A stretch of DNA of 64,000 nt. Origin: Pseudomonadota bacterium. GTDB lineage: Bacteria; Pseudomonadota; Gammaproteobacteria; Xanthomonadales; Rhodanobacteraceae. Made by a program: the position numbers and the translations under genes. The stretch covers positions 1-64,000 of the forward strand of contig JAJYQO010000025.1 in the NCBI GenBank assembly GCA_021794575.1. Reading direction: 5' to 3'. Numbering within the stretch: the stretch's first letter is position 1; the number at the start of each line of letters is the position of its first letter. The notes under the pieces were generated by a model, which was given only the letters and a program-made list of their open reading frames with translations, was not told where the DNA came from and made no database searches. Below are positions 43,726-52,573 of this stretch, piece by piece.

Positions 43726-46233
43726 ATGGCCGTGTCTTCCGCTCCCACGGGCCGCGCGCCCTGGTCACTCAGCCTGCTGGGCGCGCTGCTGCGGCCGTGG
43801 CTGAAGATCAAGCGCGATCCCGCCGAGCCGGCGCAACTGCTCGATCCCGAACAGCCGGTGCTGTACGTGATCGAGCGCCGCGGCACTTCGGACGTGCTGA
43901 TCCTCGAACAGGCCTGCCAGGAAGCCGGCCTGCCCTCGCCGCTGCGCGCCGGCCGACGCCTTGCGGCGCGTCGCCGCCGTGCGCTGCTGATGCTGGAACC
44001 GCAGCGCGGCCTATTCGGTCCGCGCCGCCGCCACGCCGCCCGCGACGGCCTGCTGGCGCAACTGCGCGCGCTGCAGAGCCTGCCCGGCCGCGACGTGCAA
44101 CTGGTGCCGGTGGCCCTGTACGTGGGCCGCGCACCCAGCCGCGACAGCGGCTGGTTCCGCGTGCTGTTCAGCGAGAACTGGGCGGTGGTCGGTCGCTTCC
44201 GCCGCCTGCTGGCGCTGCTGCTCAACGGCCGTGACTGCATCGTGCATTTCTCGCCGCCGGTGTCCCTGCGCAAGCTTCTGCAGGACGCCGGCGAGGAAAC
44301 GCCGCAGCGACTGGCGCTGAAGACCACGCGCGTGCTGCGCGCGCATTTCCGCCGCGTGCGCGCGGCGGTGATCGGACCCGACCTCTCGCACCGGCGCACG
44401 CTGGTCGACGCGCTGCTGGCCAGCGAACCGGTGCGCGCCGCCATCATGCAGAGCGCGCTGAAGGAAAAGACCAGCCGCGCCTCGGCGTACCGCCGCGCGC
44501 GCGGCTACGCCATGGAGATCGCCGCCGATTACTCGCATCCGGTGGTGCGCTCGGCCTCGTTGCTGCTGTCGGGCTTCTGGAACAAGCTGTTCGACGGCAT
44601 CTCCATGCACCACTTCGAATCGCTGCGCGCCATCGCGCCCGGCCACGAGGTGATCTATGTGCCCTGCCACCGCAGCCACGCCGACTATCTTCTGCTGAGC
44701 TACCAGCTGTACCAGAACGGCCTGGTGCCGCCGCACATCGCCGCCGGCGTCAACCTCAACCTGCCCGTGGTCGGGCCGCTGCTGCGCCGCGGCGGCGCGT
44801 TCTTCCTGCGTCGCAGCTTCAAGGCCAACGCGCTGTATTCCAGCGTGTTCGCGGCTTATGTCGACCAGTTGCTGCAGCGCGGCGTGTCCATGGAGTACTT
44901 CGTGGAAGGTACGCGCTCGCGCACCGGGCGCATGCTGCCGCCGCGCGCCGGCATGCTGGCGATCACGGTGCGCGCGTTCCTGCGCGCGCCGCGCCGGCCG
45001 CTGCTGTTCCAGCCGGTGTACATCGGCTACGAGAAGCTGATGGAGGGCAACAGCTACATCGGCGAGCTCAGCGGCCAGCCCAAGCAGAAGGAATCGCTGT
45101 TGGGCCTGCTGCGCGCCTTCGGCGTGCTGCGCCAGCGCTATGGCCGCGTCACCCTGAACTTCGGCGAGCCGATCCTGCTGGAGCGCCTGCTCGAACAGCG
45201 CGCGCCCGGCTGGCGCGGCGCGCGCGGTGACGACGACGAACGGCCGACGTGGTTCCCGGGTCTGGTCGACGAATTGGCCGATCGCATCAACATCGAAATC
45301 AACCGCGCCGCGCACGTCAATCCCATCAACCTGCTGGCGCTGTGCCTGCTGGCCACGCCCAAGCACGCGCTGGCTGAGCAGGATCTGCGCCAGCAGCTCG
45401 CGCTGTACAAGATCCTGCTGGCCGAGCTGCCCTACTCCGGACGCGTCACGCTCACGCCGGCCGCGCCGGACGAGATCATCGCCTACGGCGAGCGCATGGG
45501 CTGGATCCGGCGCATCAAGCATCCGCTGGGCGACGTGCTGGTGACCGAGGGCGACCAGGCGGTGCTGCTCAGCTATTTCCGCAACAACGTGCTGCACCTG
45601 TTCGCGCCGGCGGCATGGGTGGCGGCCTGCTTCCTCAACAACCGGCGCATGGCGCGCGCCTCGGTGCTGCGCATGGGGCGCATGGTGTACCCGTTCATCC
45701 GCAGCGAGCTGTTTCTGTGCTGGGACGACGACGGCTTCGCGCAGCGCCTGACCGAAATCATCGATCTGTTCGTGCGCCACGGCCTGCTGCAGACCGTCGG
45801 CGACGCGCGCCTGCTGGAGCGCGGCCCCGGTCAGGATGACGGCGCCTACCAGTTGCGCGTGCTCGCGCACAGCCTGCTGCAGACCTTCGAGCGCTACTAC
45901 GTCGCCATCGCCACGCTGGTGAAGGCCGGACCCGGCGTGTTCACCGCCGCCGAGCTGGAGCAGACCTGCGTGCTGACCGCGCAGCGTCTCTCGCTGCTGC
46001 AGCAACTGACCGCTCCGGAGTTCTTCGACAAGGCGCTGTTCCGCGGCTTCATCCAGCAACTGCGTGCGCAAGGCGTGGTGCGCGGCAATGCCGAGAACAA
46101 GCTCGAGTTCGACGCCGAGTTGGCCGGCGTGGTGCGCGACGCGCGTCTGATCCTGTCGCGCGGCGTGCGCGAAACGGTGCTGAAGATCACCCCCGGCAGC
46201 GAAACGGCGGCGCCGGCCGCGCACAGTGACTGA
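43726..46233 (+). CDS. plsB: Glycerol-3-phosphate 1-O-acyltransferase
   Basis: 835 aa, the usual PlsB size. The acyltransferase blocks are VPCHRSHADYLLLSY (HX4D, about residue 315), GAFFLRRSFKANALY, YFVEGTRSRTGRMLPPRAGML and RPLLFQPVYIGYEKLMEG. It makes lysophosphatidate from glycerol-3-phosphate and acyl-CoA/ACP at the inner membrane, the first step of phospholipid synthesis. It follows the lipoprotein gene closely. Confidence 0.96.
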   Translation: MAVSSAPTGRAPWSLSLLGALLRPWLKIKRDPAEPAQLLDPEQPVLYVIERRGTSDVLILEQACQEAGLPSPLRAGRRLAARRRRALLMLEPQRGLFGPRRRHAARDGLLAQLRALQSLPGRDVQLVPVALYVGRAPSRDSGWFRVLFSENWAVVGRFRRLLALLLNGRDCIVHFSPPVSLRKLLQDAGEETPQRLALKTTRVLRAHFRRVRAAVIGPDLSHRRTLVDALLASEPVRAAIMQSALKEKTSRASAYRRARGYAMEIAADYSHPVVRSASLLLSGFWNKLFDGISMHHFESLRAIAPGHEVIYVPCHRSHADYLLLSYQLYQNGLVPPHIAAGVNLNLPVVGPLLRRGGAFFLRRSFKANALYSSVFAAYVDQLLQRGVSMEYFVEGTRSRTGRMLPPRAGMLAITVRAFLRAPRRPLLFQPVYIGYEKLMEGNSYIGELSGQPKQKESLLGLLRAFGVLRQRYGRVTLNFGEPILLERLLEQRAPGWRGARGDDDERPTWFPGLVDELADRINIEINRAAHVNPINLLALCLLATPKHALAEQDLRQQLALYKILLAELPYSGRVTLTPAAPDEIIAYGERMGWIRRIKHPLGDVLVTEGDQAVLLSYFRNNVLHLFAPAAWVAACFLNNRRMARASVLRMGRMVYPFIRSELFLCWDDDGFAQRLTEIIDLFVRHGLLQTVGDARLLERGPGQDDGAYQLRVLAHSLLQTFERYYVAIATLVKAGPGVFTAAELEQTCVLTAQRLSLLQQLTAPEFFDKALFRGFIQQLRAQGVVRGNAENKLEFDAELAGVVRDARLILSRGVRETVLKITPGSETAAPAAHSD

Positions 46234-46240
46234 CGGCGCG

Positions 46241-46684
46241 CTACCAGAGCCCCGGCAGGAAGCGGCGCGTGCGCGCCTCGTAGTCGGCATACTCGGGCCA
46301 ACGCGCGCGCAGCAGGCGCTCCTCCAGCGCCGCCTTGCCGTTCAGCACGACCGCCAGCAGCAGCACGATCAACGCACGCCACACGCCCCCCGCGCACAGC
46401 GCCCAGCCCGCCGCACCCAGCAGCACGGTGAGATACATCGGATGCCGCACGTAGTGGTACGGACCGGCGGTGACCAACCGCGCCTGGGCGCGCGGCTGTG
46501 GCCGCACGTTGAAATTGCCGGGCCGGTTGTGCAGCAGCGTCCACACACCCAGCATTACCGCCAGCAGCAGCAGGACGACACCCGCCGGCCGCCACGCCCA
46601 GCGCCACGGTGGCGCCAGCAGTAGCGCGGCCAGCAGGCCGAACTGGGCGAACACATACAGCCAGGCCTGTACAGTGATGCGCAT
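46241..46684 (-). CDS. Isoprenylcysteine methyltransferase-family membrane protein
   Basis: 147 aa with about four helices. LVTAGPYHYVRHPMYLTVLLG is the RHPxY motif of the ICMT/PEMT fold, and the end reads ALEERLLRARWPEYADYEARTRRFLPGLW, also typical. These proteins are SAM-dependent methyltransferases of unknown bacterial substrate. It is the last minus-strand gene downstream of the sulfur cluster and converges on plsB. Confidence 0.85.
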   Translation of the reverse strand: MRITVQAWLYVFAQFGLLAALLLAPPWRWAWRPAGVVLLLLAVMLGVWTLLHNRPGNFNVRPQPRAQARLVTAGPYHYVRHPMYLTVLLGAAGWALCAGGVWRALIVLLLAVVLNGKAALEERLLRARWPEYADYEARTRRFLPGLW

Positions 46685-46711
46685 GTCCGAAGTTCCGCCG
46701 ACCGACGCAGC

Positions 46712-47218
46712 CTAACCGCTGCCCGCAGCCAACATTTGCCGCAGCAGCGGTGCGGCCAGGCCGCCCTCGACACGCGCCTGGATGCGGCCGTCGGCACCGA
46801 TCAGGATCTGCGTGGGCGTCACGCGCACACCGAAGGCCTGGGCGATGCGGCCATCGCGGTCCCACGCCAGCGGATAGGTGATGCCGGCGCGTGCCGCCAC
46901 TACGCGGATCGCATGTGGATCGCTGTAGCTCATGGCCACGCCGATCAGGGTGAATCGCGGGCCGGCGGCCCTGGCGAGGCGTTCGAACCGGGGCAGTTCC
47001 GCCACGCAGGGCACGCAATCCGGCGCCCAGAAGTCGATCAGCACGGCATGGCCGCGCTGCTGCGCGAGGCTGAGCCGACCGCCGCCAAGCAGCGGCATGA
47101 CCAGGGCAGGTGCGGGATGGCCCGGCCGCTGGCGCCAAGCTGGCGCCAGCGTGATCCACAGCGCCGCCCCGGCCGCGAGGGCCAGGGCAAGCGCGATCGA
47201 GGCTCCGCGCACACGCAT
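46712..47218 (-). CDS. TlpA-like periplasmic thioredoxin
   Basis: The start at ATG 47218 overlaps the DoxDA stop (TGATG), giving 168 aa. An N-terminal helix or signal (ASIALALALAAGAALW) precedes a redoxin fold with the active site FWAPDCVPCVAELP (Cys68, Cys71) and the cis-proline in GVRVTPTQILIG. CVPC rather than CPHC suggests a reductant for periplasmic disulfides or cytochrome c apoproteins. Coupling to doxDA suggests it services the sulfur oxidation proteins. Confidence 0.87.
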   Translation of the reverse strand: MRVRGASIALALALAAGAALWITLAPAWRQRPGHPAPALVMPLLGGGRLSLAQQRGHAVLIDFWAPDCVPCVAELPRFERLARAAGPRFTLIGVAMSYSDPHAIRVVAARAGITYPLAWDRDGRIAQAFGVRVTPTQILIGADGRIQARVEGGLAAPLLRQMLAAGSG

Positions 47219-48285
47219 CAGCGCGTCAGCGGCAGGCTCCACAGGTGTCCGTTCACCGACACCAGATGCAGCGTGTAGTGGCCGGGTGCCAGGTTCAGAC
47301 CAGGCTGCGTCGGCGCCAGTTCGACCATCGCCTGTGCGCCCACCGGACCGACCAAGCCGAACTTGCCGGCGTGGATCTTCTGGTAGACGAAGTCGTTCTT
47401 GAACGCCTGCTTGGGCGTATGCGCCAGCAGCATGCCGTCCCATTCCTCGACGATCTGCCCGCCGTCGCTGATCAGCGAAGCGCGCAGCACATTGGAGGGC
47501 TCGGCCGGCGTGCCGGCGTCGACGTAGGCGTGGAAGTGCACGGCGCCATCGGCCTTCAGCTCGCCCTGGCTCAGCGTCCAGTGGTGCTTGGACGGACTGG
47601 TGGGTCCGCCGTGGAAGGGTGTGACCACCGAGCCGCGGTAGTAGTTGTAGGTCAGCACGACGAAACCCACGGTGATCCAGAACAACACCAGCGCCAGCTT
47701 CTTGAACGCGGCTTCGGAAAGCGGCAGCGGTCCCGCGCCGCCGATCCAGTTGAACCACTTGCGCATCGCCAGTTTCGGGTTGCGCCGGGCCAGCCAGCTA
47801 TCCACCGAATAGGCGCCGCCGCCGGCCAGGAACAGTGTGATGCCTATGCCGAAGTTGGCTGCGGCCATGGTCCATTCGTCGATGCAGGTGGCGCCCTGCC
47901 AACCGAACAGCAGCATCAGCACGAAGCTGAGCCCGATGGTGGCCAGCGCCGCCAGTCGCGTGTACAGGCCGACGATCAGCATCAAACCGGCGATTGTCTC
48001 CACCGCGCTGAACACGATCACGCCCGCGTACAGCAGGGTGAAGTGCTGCAGCAGCCAGGCCACCAGGTGGTCGGTGCCGAGCAGCGCGCCGGGCATGGCA
48101 GTCTGGAACTTGTAGGCCATCCAGTGCGCCGACGGATCGATCTTGGACGGCGCGTAGATGAAGCGGCGTGTGCCGCCGCCCCAGTAAATCCAGCCCTGCA
48201 CGAAGCGGACCGCCAGCAGGGCGATAGCGGCCATGCGCCAGCCGCGCGCGGCGTCCGGGCTGGCCAGGGGTTGCGTGGTGCTCAT
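47218..48285 (-). CDS. doxDA: Thiosulfate:quinone oxidoreductase, DoxD-DoxA fusion
   Basis: 355 aa. Residues 1-180 form the DoxD part, four helices with IYWGGGTRRFIYAPSKIDP and VIVFSAVETIAGLMLIVGLYTRL. After a linker helix (FWITVGFVVLTYNYYRG) the DoxA part follows (TSPSKHHWTLSQGEL, HAYVDAGTPAEPSNVLRASL, FGLVGPVGAQAMVEL). In Acidianus the two are separate subunits; fused forms occur in acidophilic sulfur oxidisers. The enzyme oxidises thiosulfate to tetrathionate and reduces quinone. It lies 98 nt after tsdA and overlaps the TlpA-like gene. Confidence 0.88.
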   Translation of the reverse strand: MSTTQPLASPDAARGWRMAAIALLAVRFVQGWIYWGGGTRRFIYAPSKIDPSAHWMAYKFQTAMPGALLGTDHLVAWLLQHFTLLYAGVIVFSAVETIAGLMLIVGLYTRLAALATIGLSFVLMLLFGWQGATCIDEWTMAAANFGIGITLFLAGGGAYSVDSWLARRNPKLAMRKWFNWIGGAGPLPLSEAAFKKLALVLFWITVGFVVLTYNYYRGSVVTPFHGGPTSPSKHHWTLSQGELKADGAVHFHAYVDAGTPAEPSNVLRASLISDGGQIVEEWDGMLLAHTPKQAFKNDFVYQKIHAGKFGLVGPVGAQAMVELAPTQPGLNLAPGHYTLHLVSVNGHLWSLPLTR

Positions 48286-48383
48286 GGTGTGGCTCCTCGG
48301 GTGCGGATAAACAAGTTGCTGCAGTCAGCGCGTGGCGCGCGTGGACGCGCGATCGCCACCACTCCTGATCGCGCGGCGCGGCA

Positions 48384-49388
48384 TCAGTCGCGCAGCGTCG
48401 TCGTGGTGCGTCCGCGCGCTGCCTGCGTCACGGTACTGCCGCCGGACACGCCCGAGCCAACGCCAAGCAGATGTCCATTGACGGTGCGGCCGTAGGTTTC
48501 ATAAGGTCCGTCGTGAAATTGTCGGCGCGTGGCCTCGATCGAGCCCAGGTAGCGCGGATCCTGCGGGCGCTCGTGGCTGTCGATGTAATAGGCCACGTCC
48601 CATGCCTGCTGGTCGCTGAGGCTATTGCCGTTGCCCAACGGCATGTTGGCCTTGATGAAGCCGGCGGCCAGGTCCAGCCGCGACATGCCCGCGCCCCAGT
48701 TGTATGACTGCGGCCCCCACAGCGGCGGAAACCAGGGTTTGCCCTCGACCAGCAGGCCCTGGCCATCGGCGCCGTGGCATAGCGCGCAATGCTCGGTGTA
48801 CAGCGCCTGGCCGCGCGCGTAGTCCCAACCCTGCGCGGGCTTGGGCAGCCTGGGATAGCCGGCACCGCGCAACACCGCATGCGTGGGCGCGCCGCTGGCC
48901 ATCCAGTACGAATACGCCTCCAGCGCCACCAGCGCGGGCGAGCCCGACGGCGGCGCCTTGCCGTTCATGCTGAAGCGGAAGCAGTCCTGCAGGCGCTCCT
49001 CGAAGGTGTTGACGTGCCGGTTCTTGCTGCGGTACGCGGGGTAGCTGACCCACGCCGCCCACATCGGCGCGCTGTCGGCCAAGCGGCCGGCGTCGAGATG
49101 GCAGTTCCGGCAGCTCAGGGTGTTGCCCGTGTATTGCGGCGCGTGTGCCGGCGTGTTGCGGAACAGCGCCTCGCCCTGGCGCACCACGACGCCGAAGGCA
49201 TCGTCGGGAATGGCGCTCGACGGCGGCGGCGCGAATGCCACCGCAACGGGCCGGGCCGGCTGCGCGGCGCTGGCCGCCGCCAGCGGCGCCGCGCTGCCTT
49301 GCGGGGCCTGCTCGCAGGCCGACAGCACACCGCAAGTGGCGATGGCGATCAGGGTATGGGCGGAGCGGAATGCGCTGCGCGCGCTCAT
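48384..49388 (-). CDS. tsdA: Thiosulfate dehydrogenase (diheme cytochrome)
   Basis: 334 aa with a lipobox (GVLSAC, Cys25), so membrane-tethered in the periplasm. Heme 1 is bound at SCRNCHLDAG (Cys93-Cys96-His97). The distal cysteine ligand that marks TsdA is in RLQDCFRFSMNGK (Cys136). Heme 2 is at CALCHGADGQG (Cys201-Cys204-His205). TsdA joins two thiosulfates into tetrathionate. The start overlaps the stop of the diheme cytochrome gene upstream (ATGA), matching the tsdBA order known elsewhere. Confidence 0.88.
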   Translation of the reverse strand: MSARSAFRSAHTLIAIATCGVLSACEQAPQGSAAPLAAASAAQPARPVAVAFAPPPSSAIPDDAFGVVVRQGEALFRNTPAHAPQYTGNTLSCRNCHLDAGRLADSAPMWAAWVSYPAYRSKNRHVNTFEERLQDCFRFSMNGKAPPSGSPALVALEAYSYWMASGAPTHAVLRGAGYPRLPKPAQGWDYARGQALYTEHCALCHGADGQGLLVEGKPWFPPLWGPQSYNWGAGMSRLDLAAGFIKANMPLGNGNSLSDQQAWDVAYYIDSHERPQDPRYLGSIEATRRQFHDGPYETYGRTVNGHLLGVGSGVSGGSTVTQAARGRTTTTLRD

Positions 49389-50116
49389 GGCCTGGCCTCC
49401 GTCGCAACGGTTGCCGCCAGCGTGGGCTGCGCTGCGAAGTACTGGCTGACGGCCACGATCTCGGCCTCACTGAGGCGCTTGCCGATGGCCCCCATCAGGC
49501 CGTCGAGGCCGGCCGGGCGCTGGCCGTTCTTCCAGGCGCGCAACTGCCGTTCCAAGTACACCGCCGGCTGGCCGGCGATGGGCGGGAACGCGGCGCTCAG
49601 CGCACCGCCCAAGCCCCGCCCGCCAGGGCCATGGCAGGTGACGCAGGCGGGAATCGCATCGCGACCGCGCAGAGCCAGCGCCTCACCCAGCGCCGGTGGC
49701 GGTGTCACCGGCGACATGATCGGCGGCGGCACCTGACGCGAAAAATACGTGGCCAGCGCTGCGATCTGGGCATCGTCGAGCTTATGCGCGATGGCTTGCA
49801 TGCTGGGGTTGTTACGCGCCAGCGCATCGAAGTGCTTGAGTTGGCGTTCGAGATAAGGCTTGGGCAAGCCGGCCAGGTGCGGAAAGGCGGCCTTGATCTT
49901 GCCCTGCCCCTCCTCGCCGTGGCAGATGGCGCACTCGTGCGCGCCCTGCGGACTGCCGTGCAGCACGATCTGCTGCGCCAGCGCCATTTGTGCCGCCAAC
50001 GCGGCACTGCTGGACGCAGCCGGCCGCACGCTCGCGTCAGCCGCGGGCGGCGGCGCATCTGCATGCGCCACGGCGCCCGACAGCAGCACCGCCGTCAGTA
50101 CCCCATGCCGGCGCAT
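49385..50116 (-). CDS. tsdB: Diheme c4-type cytochrome, probable TsdB electron acceptor
   Basis: I choose the ATG at 50116 (MRRHGVLTAVLLSG), 243 aa with a signal peptide ending AVAHA. Two c-type heme sites are spaced as in cytochrome c4: ECAICHGEEGQG (Cys62-Cys65-His66) and ACVTCHGPGGRG (Cys158-Cys161-His162), each followed by a FPHLAG/FPPIAG and PYLERQL / VYLERQL block. Translational coupling to tsdA makes it the likely acceptor that passes electrons to terminal oxidases. The TsdB name rests on context plus the diheme pattern. Confidence 0.8.
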   Translation of the reverse strand: MRRHGVLTAVLLSGAVAHADAPPPAADASVRPAASSSAALAAQMALAQQIVLHGSPQGAHECAICHGEEGQGKIKAAFPHLAGLPKPYLERQLKHFDALARNNPSMQAIAHKLDDAQIAALATYFSRQVPPPIMSPVTPPPALGEALALRGRDAIPACVTCHGPGGRGLGGALSAAFPPIAGQPAVYLERQLRAWKNGQRPAGLDGLMGAIGKRLSEAEIVAVSQYFAAQPTLAATVATEARP

Positions 50117-50144
50117 GCGATGAATCCTTGTACAAACCCCTTCA

Positions 50145-50918
50145 TCACGGCTTCCCGGACCCGCTCTGCCAACCCCAATGCTCGAAGATGGCGCGCCCCC
50201 GTGCACCTTTGAGAAACGCCACGAACGCCCGCGCCGCAGCACTGGCTTCACCACGCGTGGTCAAACCCACACCGCAGTCGCGATACAGGCGGTAATGCGG
50301 CTCCAGCGGCACCACCTGCGCCACACCCGGATGCGCCACCGCCCAGATGTTGAAGATCAGCCAAGCCTGGATGGAAGGGTCTTCCTGCCAGCGCTGCAAC
50401 GCCAGTGCGCTGTTGGGCGCGGCGTATACGATATTGCGGCGGAAGGCGCGCACGCTGGCGATGTCGCCGTCGCGGCCGGCGATGTCCTCCCACAGCCCGA
50501 CCTGCCCGGCGCCATCGACCACCATCACTTTGACGCCCGGCTCGAGCAGACCGCGGAAGCCGGTGATGTGCCCGGGGTTGCCGGGGCGCACCAGGATCAC
50601 CGCCGGGCGCAGGTACAGCGGCTCGATGGTGGCGGGATCGAGCACGCCGGCCAGGTCGCGCTGGAAGTCGGCCATCATCGCCTCGGAGCCGGAATAGATC
50701 ACATCACCGGTGGCGCGCGCCGCATCCAGCCATTGCGGCGTGGGACCGGCCGTAACTTCGACGGTGACGCCGGGATGGCTGCGCTCGAAGGCGGTCGCGG
50801 CCGCCTTCATAGCGGGCGCCGGACCGCCGGGACCGAACACGCGCACCAGCGTGGCGGCCATGCTACTGCCGCTGAGCAGGATCAGACTCAGCAGCAGCAG
50901 TGACCGCCACGGGCACAT
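50145..50918 (-). CDS. AcfC/ModA-like periplasmic solute-binding protein
   Basis: 257 aa with a signal peptide (LSLILLSGSSMA). The type-2 periplasmic-binding fold shows RVFGPGGPAPAMKAAATAFE, GDVIYSGSEAMMADF and VRPGNPGHITGF, resembling AcfC and molybdate/sulfate-binding proteins. No ABC permease or ATPase gene lies nearby. It ends 28 nt before the tsdB start and begins 4 nt after the other binding-protein gene. It may bind a sulfur oxyanion for the adjacent enzymes; this is inference. Confidence 0.8.
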   Translation of the reverse strand: MCPWRSLLLLSLILLSGSSMAATLVRVFGPGGPAPAMKAAATAFERSHPGVTVEVTAGPTPQWLDAARATGDVIYSGSEAMMADFQRDLAGVLDPATIEPLYLRPAVILVRPGNPGHITGFRGLLEPGVKVMVVDGAGQVGLWEDIAGRDGDIASVRAFRRNIVYAAPNSALALQRWQEDPSIQAWLIFNIWAVAHPGVAQVVPLEPHYRLYRDCGVGLTTRGEASAAARAFVAFLKGARGRAIFEHWGWQSGSGKP

Positions 50919-50922
50919 GCGT

Positions 50923-51939
50923 TTACTCCTTGGTGGCGTCAGCCGGCGCCGCCTTGAAGCCGTAACGCTCGAAGATCTTCAGCGCCGTCGGCGAACGCAG
51001 GAATTCGATCCAGAGTTTGCCCGCCGCAGGATGCGGCGCATCCTTCACCAGCGCCGCGGCATACACCGCCGTGGTGTTGTACTTGGCGGGGATGTCCACG
51101 TGACTGATCGGATGCCCGGCCTGCTCCTGGAAGATGGCTTCGGACTTCCAGGTGATGCCGGCATCGCCCAGACCCTGCATCAGGAACAGCGGCGTCTGCC
51201 GATGATGGATGTGGGTGAGAATGGTCTGGCCGTTCTTCACCTTGGTGTCGTAGACCATCGTCTCCAGCGCCGGGCCACCGGCCTTGCGCAGGCTGGCCTC
51301 GATCTGCCGCGCCACGCCCTCCCAGGCCGGGTTGGGCATCACCAGGCGCACGCCGGGCCTGCCCAGATCCTGCAGACTGGTGATGTGCCCCGGGTTGCCC
51401 TTGGGCACCATGATGGTGAGATCGTTGGTGACATACGGCACTGCCGGCGCCAGCAGCTTGCCGGCCGCGATCTGCTCGTCGACCTTCTTCAGTCCGGCAG
51501 CGTACACATCCGGCGGCACGGTGAAGGTCATGTTGCCGGAGGTGAAGGTATTGCCCATCGCCATGGCCTTAATCAGCAGGCCCGGTGGGATGGTCACGTA
51601 GAAGATCTTGCCGCGCAGCTCCGGGTGCTCGGCCTCGAAGGCCCGCACCAGCGGTGCCATGGCGAAGTAGTAGTTGCCGCCGACGTAGATCACCAACCGC
51701 GGATCGTTGACGCTGCCGTGGAAATCGGGCATCGAATCGACTTCGGGGATGGTGAACTCCAGGCCTTTCTGCAACGCCGGATTGTTCGCGCCGTGCGACC
51801 ACGGCGGATACAGGGTTTCGCTGTACTTGGGCGCCGACACCGGCTTGCCGGTGCCGGCCTGCGCGGCGCCGAGGCCGAGCACGCCCAGCACGCACATCAC
51901 CGCCGCAAGCATGGATTTGCGATGCAGGCTCATAGACAT
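50923..51939 (-). CDS. Second orphan ModA-like solute-binding protein
   Basis: 338 aa with a signal peptide ending GAAQA and a GAGGAA ribosome site. Fold markers are RLVIYVGGNYYFAMAPLVRAFE, MGNTFTSGNMTFTVPP, VPKGNPGHITSLQDL and RSPTALKIFERYGF. The shared GNPGHIT motif shows kinship with the neighbouring binding protein, but an N-terminal extension of about 70 residues is unique to it. Oxyanion binding is plausible; the ligand is unknown. It lies 79 nt after the dsrE-like gene. Confidence 0.8.
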   Translation of the reverse strand: MSMSLHRKSMLAAVMCVLGVLGLGAAQAGTGKPVSAPKYSETLYPPWSHGANNPALQKGLEFTIPEVDSMPDFHGSVNDPRLVIYVGGNYYFAMAPLVRAFEAEHPELRGKIFYVTIPPGLLIKAMAMGNTFTSGNMTFTVPPDVYAAGLKKVDEQIAAGKLLAPAVPYVTNDLTIMVPKGNPGHITSLQDLGRPGVRLVMPNPAWEGVARQIEASLRKAGGPALETMVYDTKVKNGQTILTHIHHRQTPLFLMQGLGDAGITWKSEAIFQEQAGHPISHVDIPAKYNTTAVYAAALVKDAPHPAAGKLWIEFLRSPTALKIFERYGFKAAPADATKE

Positions 51940-52018
51940 TCCTCGTCAGACCTCGAACAAACAGGTACGAACCGTCCGCGCCGCCGCGCCAATCTGGCCG
52001 GCGGCGCGAACGAGGGCA

Positions 52019-52573
52019 TTACATGCGCATCAGCGCGTAGCCCTGGTTCTGCTGGATGATCAGCGTGGACAGCGCCGACAGCGCCACCTTGATGTCGGGG
52101 TTCACCTCGGCGGGGGTGAACTGCATGTCGCCCAACGCGTTGCCGCACACCATCACGTCGACGCCGGCCTTGCGGAGATCGGCGATCACCGCAAGGTTGG
52201 GGTTGGCGTGGCCGTACTTGGCCATGTAGGCCTTCTCACCCAGCGCGATCGGCGTGGCGCCGCCGTGGATGATTACATCGAACTTCAGGTGGCTGAGCGG
52301 CACGCCGGCGGCGGCGAAGGTGTTGACCGCGCGCGCGATGTGATCGAGGCCCGGGTTGACCTTGTCGGCCGCCGGGTTGCCCTGGGTCACGTCGAACAGC
52401 GCCTTGTAGACCTTCTTCGGACTGGGCCGGTCGATGGCCTCGGGCCAGACGTGCACCGGACCGTAGGCCTGGATCGCCGGCTTGATCCAGAAGCCTTCGG
52501 GCTGCGCGGCAAAAGCCGACACGGACAGCGCCATCGCGGCGGCAACGGCGATCAGGCGGGTATACGGTTTCAT
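52019..52573 (-). CDS. Exported DsrE-family protein
   Basis: The ATG at 52573 (MKPYTRLIAVAAAMALSVSA) gives 184 aa with a cleavable signal (SAFA). The DsrE/F-like fold shows LKFDVIIHGGATPIAL, then ADLRKAGVDVMVCGNALGDM with one conserved cysteine (Cys143), and ALSTLIIQQNQGYALMRM at the end. Cytoplasmic DsrE relatives carry sulfur on such a cysteine. A periplasmic version next to thiosulfate enzymes suggests sulfur or sulfane handling outside the cytoplasm. It is the first gene of the run. Confidence 0.88.
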   Translation of the reverse strand: MKPYTRLIAVAAAMALSVSAFAAQPEGFWIKPAIQAYGPVHVWPEAIDRPSPKKVYKALFDVTQGNPAADKVNPGLDHIARAVNTFAAAGVPLSHLKFDVIIHGGATPIALGEKAYMAKYGHANPNLAVIADLRKAGVDVMVCGNALGDMQFTPAEVNPDIKVALSALSTLIIQQNQGYALMRM

